NCBI GenBank assembly: GCA_965369035.1
Contig: CBDUPF010000084.1
Location: 1-12,912 of the forward strand
Origin: Aliishimia sp965369035
Lineage (GTDB): Bacteria > Pseudomonadota > Alphaproteobacteria > Rhodobacterales > Rhodobacteraceae
Direction: 5' to 3'
Length of the DNA: 12,912 bases
The translations under genes were made by a program, and so were the position numbers. Positions 1 to 6,813 of the stretch are shown piece after piece; the stretch's first letter is position 1, and every line of letters starts with the position of its first letter. The notes under the pieces were generated by a model, which saw only the letters and a program-made list of their open reading frames with translations, was not told the origin of the DNA and made no database searches.

Positions 1-2
1 TC

Positions 3-347
3 ACCGTGACGGCCGTGGACTTCACGTCCAACCTCGACCTGAGCGACATCGACGTTTCGACCAGCACTGACGCCGAAGCATCCATCGCTCTCATCGAGGC
101 ACACATCCAGACCGCCGTCGACGGCGCGGCTGCCCTGGGTGCCTCTGCAAAGCGGATTTCGGATCAAGCCGAATTCGTGAGCAAGGTCACGGACGCGATG
201 AAGTCCGGCATCGGCTCGCTGGTCGACGCGGACATGGAGGCGGCATCGGCTCGTCTTCAGGCCCTGCAAACCCAGCAGCAGCTGGGCGTTCAGGCCCTGT
301 CGATTGCCAACCAGTCGCCGCAGACCATCATGCAGCTCTTCCGCTGA
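3..347 (+). CDS. fliC: Flagellin, C-terminal part (5' end outside window)
   Basis: This is the C-terminal end of a flagellin, the secreted subunit of the flagellar filament. The frame is open to the left edge, so the true start lies outside; the GTG at base 6 is internal. The last 90 or so residues are a long amphipathic helix rich in Ala, Gln and Ser. They end in the classic flagellin terminus ALSIANQSPQTIMQLF-R, which packs as the D0 domain and carries the polymerisation surface. An upstream segment (ASIALIEAHIQTAVDGAAAL) matches the start of the C-terminal conserved domain. The gene closes with two consecutive in-frame stops, TGA then TAA (345-350). A strong hairpin and flaF/flbT follow, as is usual in alphaproteobacteria. 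Family assignment is secure; the symbol (fliC or fljK type) is by convention. Confidence 0.93.
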   Translation, partial: TVTAVDFTSNLDLSDIDVSTSTDAEASIALIEAHIQTAVDGAAALGASAKRISDQAEFVSKVTDAMKSGIGSLVDADMEAASARLQALQTQQQLGVQALSIANQSPQTIMQLFR

Positions 348-356
348 TAACAAAGA

Positions 357-382
357 CAGAGGCGCGCCACGGCGCGCCTCTG
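357..382 (+). terminator. Hairpin downstream of flagellin (terminator or mRNA 3'-end stabiliser)
   Basis: A perfect 12-bp inverted repeat, CAGAGGCGCGCC paired with GGCGCGCCTCTG, is separated by only AC, so the two innermost pairs probably open into a small loop. It begins 10 bases after the flagellin stop. No T-run follows (the next bases are CACCCCCTATC), so it does not fit a textbook intrinsic terminator. It could be a weak terminator that sets high flagellin against lower flaF/flbT expression, or a 3'-end stabilising stem. The hairpin itself is seen directly; its function is inferred. Confidence 0.7.
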
Positions 383-410
383 CACCCCCTATCGAGTTAG
401 TTTGTCCGGC

Positions 411-418
411 AAGGCAGG
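411..418 (+). promoter_or_regulatory. Ribosome binding site deciding the flaF start
   Basis: AAGGCAGG lies seven bases before GTG 426 and is the only purine-rich Shine-Dalgarno-like stretch near the 5' end of flaF. It favours the GTG over the upstream TTG at 402. Confidence 0.6.
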
Positions 419-425
419 TTCCCCA

Positions 426-797
426 GTGTCCACCGCTACGATGGCGCAGCGCGCCTATTCCAAGAGCTTCGAGAGTGTCGCCACCCCGCGGAGCGTCGAA
501 TTCCAAGTGATGGCGCGTATCACGCACCGCATCAAGAAGGCGATGCAGGCCCGCGATCGGCGCGCCTTGATCGACGCGATGCATGACAACCGGATCCTGT
601 GGAACGCTCTCGCGGCAGATGTCGCGTTGCCTCAGAATGCACTGCCCAACGATCTGCGGGCCCGCATCTTCTATCTTGCCGAGTTCACCGCGCACCATAC
701 GCGCAAGGTACTGAGAAATGAAGACACCGCGGTCGCGCTTCTGGAAGTGAACGCAGCGATCCTGGGCGGTCTCCAAGGCGAAGGAAAAACACCATGA
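426..797 (+). CDS. flaF: FlaF, flagellin biosynthesis regulator
   Basis: FlaF is a small alphaproteobacterial protein needed for flagellin synthesis and secretion, acting together with FlbT; in Caulobacter it is reported to work with flagellins before export. The N-terminal MAQRAYS block is the family signature. The rest is predicted helical, with ILWNALAADVA and an LRARIFYLAEFTAHHT segment as seen in FlaF, and the ~123-residue length fits. I place the start at the GTG at 426, because AAGGCAGG (411-418) sits seven bases upstream and the protein then begins MSTATMAQRAYS, close to other FlaF proteins. A TTG at 402 would add eight residues with no better ribosome site. The stop overlaps the flbT start by four bases (ATGA), which suggests translational coupling. 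Confidence 0.92.
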   Translation: MSTATMAQRAYSKSFESVATPRSVEFQVMARITHRIKKAMQARDRRALIDAMHDNRILWNALAADVALPQNALPNDLRARIFYLAEFTAHHTRKVLRNEDTAVALLEVNAAILGGLQGEGKTP

Positions 798-1198
798 GCG
801 GTCTTGTGCTGAAACTCAGCCCGAAAGAGCGAGTGCTCGTCAACGGTGCCGTCATCGAGAACGGTGATCGTCGCAGCCGCCTGTCGATCATGACGCCCGG
901 CGCCAACATCCTGCGTCTGCGTGACGCGATCCATCCCGAGGAAGCCAAGACGCCCGTGCGGCGCGTGTGCTATGCCGTGCAGCTGGTGCTGTCCGGCGAC
1001 TCCTCGCCCGAAGACATGCACCTGACGCTGCTCCGCCAGATCGAGGAGTTGAGCCAGGTCTTCACCGATCCGGACAGCCGCAAGCATCTGGAAGAGGCCA
1101 GCGGATCGATCATTTCCGGCCAGCACTACAAGTGTCTCAAATCGCTGCGGGCCCTGCTGCCGCGCGAAGAGCGCCTGTTTGCGGCCGCACGGTTCTGA
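794..1198 (+). CDS. flbT: FlbT, flagellin post-transcriptional regulator
   Basis: FlbT is a cytoplasmic regulator that, in Caulobacter, binds the 5' untranslated region of flagellin mRNA and lowers its stability and translation until hook assembly is complete; in some relatives it acts positively. The 134-residue protein starts MSGLVLKLSPKERVLVNGAV and continues with NGDRR, FlbT-like. The following block (TPGANILRLRDAIHPEEAKTP) and VCYAVQLVLSG are characteristic of the family, as is the C-terminal YKCLKSLRALLPREE helix. Length matches typical FlbT. AAGGA (781-785) provides a ribosome site, and the start overlaps the flaF stop. The sign of its effect on flagellin here cannot be read from the sequence. 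Confidence 0.95.
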   Translation: MSGLVLKLSPKERVLVNGAVIENGDRRSRLSIMTPGANILRLRDAIHPEEAKTPVRRVCYAVQLVLSGDSSPEDMHLTLLRQIEELSQVFTDPDSRKHLEEASGSIISGQHYKCLKSLRALLPREERLFAAARF

Positions 1199-1210
1199 CG
1201 GGCCAGGGCG

Positions 1211-1999
1211 ATGTATCAACCGGCGATACCTTTTGACGGATTGGTCGGATGGCGGCTGTTGCAGCGGACCTACGACACGCAATTCGAGGCGTTCTCCAAC
1301 TCCAAGGTCCAACAGAACGACGCGGAGTATTTCCGGGAGAACATCGGAGACGTGAAAACGGCCGAAGACCTGGTGTCCGACCGCCGTCTTCTCAAGGTCG
1401 CGCTCGGAGCCTTCGGGCTCCAGGACGACATCGACAATCGGTACTTCGTCAAGAAGATCCTCGAGGAAGGCACCGTCGCGGAAGATTCCCTGGCCAACCG
1501 TTTCTCCGACACGCGCTACCGCAAGATGTCCGAGTCTTTCGGCTTCGGACCGGGAGAGGTCCAGCGCACCGGTCTGTCCAGCTTTGCCGAGGAGATCATC
1601 GCGTCCTACGATCGCCAGAGTTTCGAGGTCGCGGTCGGCGAGCAGAGCGAGACGTTGCGGATCGCGCTGGCCGCTGAACGGTCCTTCGAGGAACTGGCCA
1701 ACAGCGACTCGTCGGAAGAGGCCAAGTGGTTCGAGGTGATGAGCCAGGGGCCGCTTCGGACGCTGTTCGAGACGGCCTTCAACCTGCCGACGTCGTTTTC
1801 GCAGATCGATATCGACCAGCAGCAGGAATTGCTGGCCGAATACAGCATGAGGCTGTTCGGCACGAGCGATCCGGCCGATTTCAGCGATCCCGACATGCAG
1901 GAAACGTTGCTGACCCGGTTCACCGCGCTCTCTCAATTGCGCGAGTCGACGGCGACATCGAGCAATTCCGCCGCGCTGACCTTGCTCCGCGGCTACTGA
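1211..1999 (+). CDS. DUF1217 family protein of the flagellar cluster
   Basis: The 262-residue protein belongs to the DUF1217 family, found mainly in alphaproteobacteria and usually inside flagellar gene clusters; its molecular role is not known to me. The start MYQPAIPFDGLVGWRLLQRT is typical of the family. Residues ~35-115 carry its conserved pattern: YFRENIGDVKTAEDLVSDRR, LLKVALGAFGLQDDI, then LANRFSDTRYRKMSESFGF. No signal peptide or membrane segment is visible, and the protein is acidic and probably all-helical. The ATG is preceded by GGGCG and lies 12 bases after the flbT stop, so it is probably co-transcribed with flaF-flbT. It converges on fliI. Family call is confident; a structural or assembly role in the flagellum is inferred only from location. 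Confidence 0.85.
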   Translation: MYQPAIPFDGLVGWRLLQRTYDTQFEAFSNSKVQQNDAEYFRENIGDVKTAEDLVSDRRLLKVALGAFGLQDDIDNRYFVKKILEEGTVAEDSLANRFSDTRYRKMSESFGFGPGEVQRTGLSSFAEEIIASYDRQSFEVAVGEQSETLRIALAAERSFEELANSDSSEEAKWFEVMSQGPLRTLFETAFNLPTSFSQIDIDQQQELLAEYSMRLFGTSDPADFSDPDMQETLLTRFTALSQLRESTATSSNSAALTLLRGY

Positions 2000-2017
2000 C
2001 TTCTTTGCGATTGCAGT

Positions 2018-2045
2018 GCGGCCCGGACACCCACGTCCGGGCCGT
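2018..2045. terminator. Hairpin between convergent DUF1217 gene and fliI
   Basis: A perfect 10-bp stem, CGGCCCGGAC (2019-2028) with GTCCGGGCCG (2035-2044), encloses a 6-base ACCCAC loop; a G-T wobble may extend it by one pair. It fills most of the 54 bases between two converging stop codons, so it probably serves as a two-way terminator. Neither side has a proper T-run, so efficiency is uncertain. Confidence 0.7.
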
Positions 2046-2053
2046 ATCCGATT

Positions 2054-3382
2054 CTAACGGACGCCCGCGCGCCGCAGGATCAGCCGCAGACGGTCGAAGC
2101 ATTGCGCTGGTGTCGCCTGTCCGCTCTGCCCCAGGAAACTGTCGATTTCGGGCCAGACCTTCACCGCCAGATCGAGTTCCGCATCGGTCCCTTCGGAATA
2201 GAGCCCGGAGCGGATCATCATCGCGTTCTGTTCATAGAGCGAGGTGAGATACCGCACCTTCGAGATGATCTCGTTCTCCTCGGGCGTGGCGGCGTCGGGC
2301 AAAGAGCGCGAGACAGACCGCAGGAGGTTGATCGCCGGGTAGCGTCCACGCTCCGCGATGGCGCGGTCGAGCACGATATGCCCGTCGAGGACACCCCGCA
2401 GGATGTCGGCGATGGGTTCTTCCATATCCGAGCCCGGCACGAGAACCGACAGGACCGCGGTGATGTCGCCGGTGCCGTCGATGCCGGGGCCGGCCCGTTC
2501 GCACAGCTCCGTGATCAGCTGCGCCGTCGAGGGCGGATGGCCGCGCAACACCGGGACCTCCCCGGTGGCCGATGCAATCTCGCGGTGGGCCTCGGCGAAG
2601 CGGGTGATCGAATCGGCGATGTAGAGCACCGATTTCCCTTCGTCGCGGAAATGCTCGGCCACGCTCATGGCGGTCCAGGCACAGCGGCGCCGTTCCAGCG
2701 CGGAGCGGTCGGACGTGGCCGCGACCACGACGCATTTCCGCATGCCTTTCTCGCCCAGCACCTCCTGCACGAAATGGCGAAGTTCGCGTCCGCGTTCGCC
2801 GACCAGCGCCACGACGGCGACATCGCATTCCACGTTCTGAACCAGCGTCGCGAGCAGGGTGGACTTTCCCACGCCGGAGCCGGCAAAAAGGCCGATCCGC
2901 TGCCCGCGCACGAGCGGCAGCACGGTGTTGAGCGCATGGGATCCTGTGCCCAGACGGGGTCCGAATCCGCGCCGGAACGCCGCCGGAGGGGGCGGCGCTT
3001 TCAGCCCGCGCGAGGTTGCGCCCTTGCTCAGCGGCCGGCCGTCCATGGGATCCCCGTTGGCGTCGACCACCCGCCCCAGCCAGTGTCTCGACGGAGCGAC
3101 GGCGAGTGGATCGCGACGCACGACGCGTGCACCCAGAGACAGGCCGGTCAGCGCCCCGTCCGGCATGACCGTGACATGGGCGCCTTCGATTCGCGTGACC
3201 TCTCCGTTGATGCGGTCCGCACCAGGCACGAAGATCACGACCTGGTCGCCCAGAGACGCAGTCCGCGTGAGGCCAGACACCAGCACCTGTCCGCCATCGG
3301 TCGCGATGACCCGGCCCACGGGCTGAACCGGCTTCATGGCCGAGATCCGCCGGGTGAGGTCATCAATCAATTCGGTGTGCAT
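2054..3382 (-). CDS. fliI: FliI, flagellar export ATPase
   Basis: FliI is the cytoplasmic hexameric ATPase of the flagellar type III export apparatus and is related to the F1 beta subunit. The 442-residue protein has an N-terminal beta-barrel region (~1-90) followed by the ATPase domain. Walker A is GSGVGKST at residues 168-175 (K173, S174), the catalytic-glutamate motif GERGRE is at 195-200, and Walker B VLYIADS ends near D257. PIADILRGVLDGHIVLDR (323-340) is the usual family block, and a helical C-terminal domain is present. The segment before the last block reads LVPGSDMEEP where many FliI proteins have LVEGDDMN-P, a modest divergence. AGGAGG lies just before the ATG. It is monocistronic here and divergent from flgB, with no fliJ beside it. 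All catalytic motifs are intact, so it should be functional. Confidence 0.97.
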   Translation of the reverse strand: MHTELIDDLTRRISAMKPVQPVGRVIATDGGQVLVSGLTRTASLGDQVVIFVPGADRINGEVTRIEGAHVTVMPDGALTGLSLGARVVRRDPLAVAPSRHWLGRVVDANGDPMDGRPLSKGATSRGLKAPPPPAAFRRGFGPRLGTGSHALNTVLPLVRGQRIGLFAGSGVGKSTLLATLVQNVECDVAVVALVGERGRELRHFVQEVLGEKGMRKCVVVAATSDRSALERRRCAWTAMSVAEHFRDEGKSVLYIADSITRFAEAHREIASATGEVPVLRGHPPSTAQLITELCERAGPGIDGTGDITAVLSVLVPGSDMEEPIADILRGVLDGHIVLDRAIAERGRYPAINLLRSVSRSLPDAATPEENEIISKVRYLTSLYEQNAMMIRSGLYSEGTDAELDLAVKVWPEIDSFLGQSGQATPAQCFDRLRLILRRAGVR

Positions 3383-3466
3383 GTCGATCCTCCTGACTGC
3401 CGCAAACCGAATGTAAAGGAATCAGGGTTAAGCCTTGATTGAATTTGGATCGAGGGAGAAACCCCG
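3383..3466. promoter_or_regulatory. Divergent promoter region fliI / flgB
   Basis: These 84 bases are the only upstream region for fliI on one side and for the nine-gene flgB-fliL operon on the other. The region is AT-richer than its surroundings (for example GAATGTAAAGGAATCAGGG). It holds the fliI ribosome site (AGGAGG on the minus strand), a purine-rich GAGGGAGAA before flgB, and a CtrA-like motif in the middle. Exact -35/-10 or sigma-54 elements could not be assigned with confidence. Confidence 0.65.
3428..3442 (-). promoter_or_regulatory. Candidate CtrA binding site
   Basis: On the minus strand the bases read TCAA-N7-TTAAC, one mismatch from the TTAA-N7-TTAAC consensus for the response regulator CtrA, which controls class II flagellar genes in many alphaproteobacteria. 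On the plus strand the same bases read TTAA-N7-TTGA. The site is about 25 bases before the flgB ATG and 46 bases before the fliI ATG. The match is seen directly; binding is inferred. Confidence 0.5.
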
Positions 3467-3856
3467 ATGTTTGAAAATCTCGGCATCTTCAAGATGTCTT
3501 CGGCCATGGCATCCCACGCGGGACGCCGACAGGCAGTGGCCGCCCAGAACATGGCGAATGTCGACACGCCGGGCTATCGCGCCCAGCGGTTGGCGAGCTT
3601 CAGCGAACTGACCGAATCGACCGGGCAGCACCAGGCCCTGCGTGCGACGCGGCCCGGCCACCTGATGGGTGCCGGCGCCGATGTTGTCCATGCACGCCTG
3701 ACCGAAGACCGCAACGATCCCGCACCCGATGGCAACACCGTCTCCGCCGAGCGCGAACTGCTCGAATCGGTCGAGGCCAAGCGCGAGCACGATCGTGCGC
3801 TGGCGATCTACAAGTCGGCGCTGACGGTTCTGCACACAACTTTGTCGAGGTCCTGA
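3467..3856 (+). CDS. flgB: FlgB, proximal rod protein
   Basis: FlgB forms part of the proximal rod of the flagellar basal body, exported by the type III apparatus and assembled on the MS ring/FliE. The 129-residue protein has the rod-family N-terminal motif NMANVDTPGYRA at residues 28-39 and a C-terminal helical segment (ERELLESVEAKREHDRALAI) typical of FlgB. Its length fits. No cleavable signal is expected, since export is through the flagellar channel. It is the first gene of the plus-strand operon, directly downstream of the CtrA-like site, and ends two bases before flgC. Confidence 0.95.
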   Translation: MFENLGIFKMSSAMASHAGRRQAVAAQNMANVDTPGYRAQRLASFSELTESTGQHQALRATRPGHLMGAGADVVHARLTEDRNDPAPDGNTVSAERELLESVEAKREHDRALAIYKSALTVLHTTLSRS

Positions 3857-3858
3857 TC

Positions 3859-4254
3859 ATGGCAAGCGAATTTTCCCAGGCACTGGATGTTACCACCAGC
3901 GGTCTGCGCGCGCAGGCCACGCGGCTACGCCATCTCTCCGAGAACATCTCGAACTCCGACACGCCCGGCTACCGGCGCAAGACCGTCGCCTTCGAGGTGG
4001 AGAATGCCCACGGCAACGGACCCGACAAGGTCAAGGCCGGGCGCATGCACCTCGACCGGTCCGACCTCAAGCGGATCTACGAGCCCAGCCACCCGCTGGC
4101 CGACGAGACCGGCCACTACGAGGGATCCAACGTCAACCTGCTGATCGAGCTGGCCGACGCGCGCGAAGCGCAGCGCAGCTACGAGGCGAACCTGAAGATC
4201 TTCGAACAGACCCGCGCCATGTCGTCCAGCCTCATGGACCTGCTGCGGCGCTAA
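3859..4254 (+). CDS. flgC: FlgC, proximal rod protein
   Basis: FlgC is a proximal rod subunit that pairs with FlgB, FlgF and FliE. The 131-residue protein carries the rod motif NISNSDTPGYRRK at residues 29-41. It also has the FlgC-specific C-terminal block YEGSNVNLLIELADAREAQR followed by SYEANLKIFEQTR, a helix that pairs with the N-terminal helix. Length and motifs are typical. It starts two bases after the flgB stop, with GAGGT upstream inside the flgB end, so the two are probably translated together. Confidence 0.96.
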   Translation: MASEFSQALDVTTSGLRAQATRLRHLSENISNSDTPGYRRKTVAFEVENAHGNGPDKVKAGRMHLDRSDLKRIYEPSHPLADETGHYEGSNVNLLIELADAREAQRSYEANLKIFEQTRAMSSSLMDLLRR

Positions 4255-4293
4255 GACCTACCCCCACCACCACCACGAAAGGAGCATACCAGA

Positions 4294-4572
4294 ATGGATG
4301 TTCGTGCCATCTCCGCCGTACAGAAATATGCGGCTTCCAAACCTGCCACCGAACCGGAAAGCATCGGCGACGCCGCACGCGGCACCATGCAGGATTTCGC
4401 GCAGACGCTCGCCAATGCCGAGGCCACGGCCCAGGCCGCGATGACCGGCGATGCCGACCCGCATGCGCTGGTCCAGGCGCTGGCGCAGACCGAACTGGCG
4501 GTCGAGACCGCGGTCACGATCCGCAACAAGGTCGTCGAGGCGTACCAGGAAATCCTGCGGATGCCGGTCTGA
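4294..4572 (+). CDS. fliE: FliE, rod/MS-ring junction protein
   Basis: FliE links the MS ring and export gate to the rod and is the first rod-type substrate exported. The protein has 92 residues, slightly below the ~100 of enterobacterial FliE. The C-terminal half shows the family pattern: DPHALVQALAQTELAVETAV, then TIRNKVVEAYQEILRMPV, where the EAYQEILRMPV ending is diagnostic. The N-terminal ~30 residues are variable. AAAGGAG precedes the ATG at good spacing. The 39-base gap after flgC contains a short CCCCCACCACCACCAC run of no obvious function. It is followed three bases later by fliQ. Confidence 0.93.
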   Translation: MDVRAISAVQKYAASKPATEPESIGDAARGTMQDFAQTLANAEATAQAAMTGDADPHALVQALAQTELAVETAVTIRNKVVEAYQEILRMPV

Positions 4573-4575
4573 ACG

Positions 4576-4845
4576 ATGCTGGAACAGATCGTCTTCTTCG
4601 ACACGCTCCGTCAGGGTCTCTGGACCGCTGTGGTCGTATCGATCCCGATCCTCGCCGTGGCGTTGATCGTCGGTGTGGCGATCGGTCTGCTGCAAGCGCT
4701 CACCTCTATCCAGGAGATGACCCTGACCTTCGTGCCGAAACTGGCCGCGATCGTCGTCGTCTTCTGGATGTCCATGGGGTTCATGACCGCTTCCATCGTG
4801 ACGCTCTTCCAGGGCCAGATCATTCCCTTGATTTCAGGAGGCTGA
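4576..4845 (+). CDS. fliQ: FliQ, flagellar export gate protein
   Basis: FliQ is a small inner-membrane subunit of the FliPQR export gate, present in several copies per gate. The 89-residue protein has two hydrophobic helices (~15-40 and ~52-80) joined by the conserved short turn QALTSIQEMTLTFVPK, which is the family signature. The C-terminus QGQIIPLISGG is also usual. The ATG is three bases after the fliE stop and lacks a clear Shine-Dalgarno, so translational coupling to fliE is likely. fliP is not in this window, and fliR lies in the opposite-strand operon, so the gate genes are split. Confidence 0.96.
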   Translation: MLEQIVFFDTLRQGLWTAVVVSIPILAVALIVGVAIGLLQALTSIQEMTLTFVPKLAAIVVVFWMSMGFMTASIVTLFQGQIIPLISGG

Positions 4846-4848
4846 CAA

Positions 4849-5562
4849 ATGGACAGCGCAAGCTATACCACCCTCTCCCGTCAGGTCGGACTGATGCGCG
4901 AGATGAGCATCGTGGCCAACAACATCGCCAACAGCGCGACGACGGGATACCGTCAGGAAGGCCTGATCTTTTCCGAGTTCATCAAGGCGAACCCCGACGG
5001 GCGCTCGCTCTCGATGGGCAACGGCAACACGCGCAACACGTCCTTCGTGCAGGGCACGCTGAACCAGACCGGCGGCACGCTTGACTTCGCGATCGAGGGT
5101 GACGGCTATTTCCTGATCGAGACGCCGGCGGGCGAACGTCTGACCCGCGCGGGGAGCTTCTCGACCAATGCCGACGGCGACCTGGTCACGCCCGACGGGT
5201 TCCGGGTTCTGGACGCCGGTGGAGCGCCGGTCTTCGTACCCCCCGATGCGGGGCCGATCGCCGTGGCCTCCGATGGGACGATCAGCGCCGATGGCCGGCT
5301 GCTGGGTCAGATCGGCCTGGTCCAGCCCGTCGATCCGATGATGATGACCCGCGAGGATGGCGTCATGTTCGTGGCCGAAGCCGGATACGAACCCGCCGAG
5401 ACCTCGCGCGTATTGCAGGGCTTCACCGAGAGTTCGAACGTGGATCCGATCACGGCGCTTGCGCGGATGATCGAGGTCCAGCGCGCCTATGAACTCGGTC
5501 AGTCCTTCCTGGACAGTGAAAACCAGCGTGTCCGCGACGCGTTGCGGTCCTTTACAAAATAA
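4849..5562 (+). CDS. flgF: FlgF, proximal rod protein
   Basis: FlgF is a rod subunit between FlgC and the distal rod FlgG. The 237-residue protein has the N-terminal rod motif with NNIANSATTGYRQEG at residues 24-38 and a middle beta domain (GTLDFAIEGDGYFLIETPAG, then TRAGSF). It closes with the C-terminal motif SSNVDPITALARMIEVQRAY. The order between fliQ and flgG and the VDPI-ALARMIEVQRAYE ending favour FlgF over FlgG. A strong AGGAGG overlaps the end of fliQ, three bases separating the two genes. All domains are intact. Confidence 0.95.
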   Translation: MDSASYTTLSRQVGLMREMSIVANNIANSATTGYRQEGLIFSEFIKANPDGRSLSMGNGNTRNTSFVQGTLNQTGGTLDFAIEGDGYFLIETPAGERLTRAGSFSTNADGDLVTPDGFRVLDAGGAPVFVPPDAGPIAVASDGTISADGRLLGQIGLVQPVDPMMMTREDGVMFVAEAGYEPAETSRVLQGFTESSNVDPITALARMIEVQRAYELGQSFLDSENQRVRDALRSFTK

Positions 5563-5580
5563 ACTGAGAGGTACGAGCAG

Positions 5581-6366
5581 ATGCGAGCCCTGCAAATCGC
5601 AGCCACCGGCATGACCGCACAACAGATGCGGGTCGAAACGATATCGAACAACCTCGCGAACATGTCGACGACCGGCTACAACGCCCGGCGCGCCGAATTC
5701 GCGGACCTGCACTATCAACAGATGGTACGGCCCGGTACGGTGAACGCCTCCGACGGTACGATCCTGCCCACCGGCGTTCAGCTCGGTCTCGGCGTGCGTC
5801 CCTCCGCGATCTCCGTCCAGCTGGAGCAGGGTTCGCTGGCCGCCACCGGGAACGATCTCGATCTCGCCATCGAGGGCAACGGCTATTTCGAGGTGACGCT
5901 GCCCTCCGGGCAGTCGGCCTTTACCCGCGATGGTGGTCTGAAGCGCACCGGCGAGGGGCTGATCGTCACCAATGACGGCTATCCGGTGGCGCCGGAAATC
6001 ACGATCCCCACAGATGCGCGCAGCATCTCGATCAATGGCGACGGCGAGGTCTATGCCTATTTCGTCGACAGCGACGAGGCCGAACTGCTGGGTCAGCTGA
6101 CGCTGTCGGGCTTCACGAACGCCAAGGGGCTCGAGGCGATCGGCTCCAACCTCTTCGTGGAGACCGAGGCGTCCGGTCCGCCGCTGGCCTCCACGCCCGG
6201 ACTCGACGGCCTGGGACGCCTGCGCCAGGGCTATCTCGAGGACAGCTCGGTCGATGCCGTGCGCGAAATCACGGAGCTGATCGAAGCCCAGCGCGGCTAT
6301 GAAATGAACGCCAAGGTCATCTCTGCCGCCGATCAGATGATGGGCGCGACGACGCAGGTACGATGA
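5581..6366 (+). CDS. flgG: FlgG, distal rod protein
   Basis: FlgG builds the distal rod that passes through the P and L rings and joins the hook. The 261-residue protein matches the usual ~260. It starts MRALQIAATGMTAQQ and has the motif NNLANMSTTGYNARR at residues 23-37. The middle domain contains the DLDLAIEGNGYFEV and TRDGGLKRT blocks. The C-terminus reads SSVDAVREITELIEAQRGYE followed by MNAKVISAADQMM, diagnostic of FlgG. Its stop overlaps the flgA start (ATGA), with GAGAGGT as ribosome site upstream of its own ATG. Confidence 0.97.
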   Translation: MRALQIAATGMTAQQMRVETISNNLANMSTTGYNARRAEFADLHYQQMVRPGTVNASDGTILPTGVQLGLGVRPSAISVQLEQGSLAATGNDLDLAIEGNGYFEVTLPSGQSAFTRDGGLKRTGEGLIVTNDGYPVAPEITIPTDARSISINGDGEVYAYFVDSDEAELLGQLTLSGFTNAKGLEAIGSNLFVETEASGPPLASTPGLDGLGRLRQGYLEDSSVDAVREITELIEAQRGYEMNAKVISAADQMMGATTQVR

Positions 6367-6788
6367 TGAGGTGGATCCTGGCAGCCCTGCTGATCACGGT
6401 CGCCGGACTGGGCCGCGCCGAAGCGGTCGTCGCGGTCAAGACGATCCGTGCCAACACGATCCTGACCAGTCACGACGTCTCGATCGATCCGGAATTGCCG
6501 AGTTACGGTCTGAGCGACCTGAGCGACGTGATCGGCATGGAGACGCGCGTGGTGCTCTATGCGGGCCGCCCGGTCCGCCCCGAAAACCTGGCTCCACCTG
6601 CTCTGGTGGAGAGAAACGAGATCGTTCCGCTGGTCTTCAATCGCAGCGGCCTGATCATCTCGACGCATGGGCGCGCGCTGGACCGCGGCGCCGAAGGCGA
6701 CACTGTCCGCGTGATGAACATGTCGTCGCGCACCACCTTGTTCGGCACTGTCTTGCCGAACGGCAGCATCGATGTGACCGGGCAGTGA
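6363..6788 (+). CDS. flgA: FlgA, periplasmic P-ring assembly chaperone (short form)
   Basis: FlgA is a periplasmic chaperone needed for polymerisation of FlgI into the P ring. The 141-residue protein has a cleavable Sec signal, with MMRWILAALLITVAGLG hydrophobic core and probable cleavage after AEA (residue 21). A single SAF-type domain follows, visible as IRANTILTSHDVSI, then VLYAGRPVRPENLAPPALVERNE at the centre and GDTVRVMN-SS-TTLFGTVLPNG near the end. It is about 80 residues shorter than enterobacterial FlgA and lacks the extra N-terminal domain, which is common in alphaproteobacteria. Two adjacent ATGs (6363, 6366) are possible; the first overlaps the flgG stop. Its partner gene flgI is not in this window. 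Confidence 0.92.
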   Translation: MMRWILAALLITVAGLGRAEAVVAVKTIRANTILTSHDVSIDPELPSYGLSDLSDVIGMETRVVLYAGRPVRPENLAPPALVERNEIVPLVFNRSGLIISTHGRALDRGAEGDTVRVMNMSSRTTLFGTVLPNGSIDVTGQ

Positions 6789-6813
6789 CCCGGACATCCC
6801 AGAAAGGAATGGC

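Noticed and set aside
671..1936. A 421-codon minus-strand frame opposite flaF, flbT and the DUF1217 gene.
   Set aside because: The plus-strand genes have family motifs, ribosome sites and tight spacing; the antisense frame has none of these.
2102..3442. A 446-codon plus-strand frame opposite fliI.
   Set aside because: FliI carries all catalytic motifs on the minus strand; the opposite frame is low-complexity Arg/His/Gln-rich shadow sequence.
4260..4276. Short CCCCCACCACCACCAC run before fliE.
   Set aside because: Too short and imperfect to be a meaningful repeat; it lies just ahead of a normal fliE ribosome site, and no other copies are seen.
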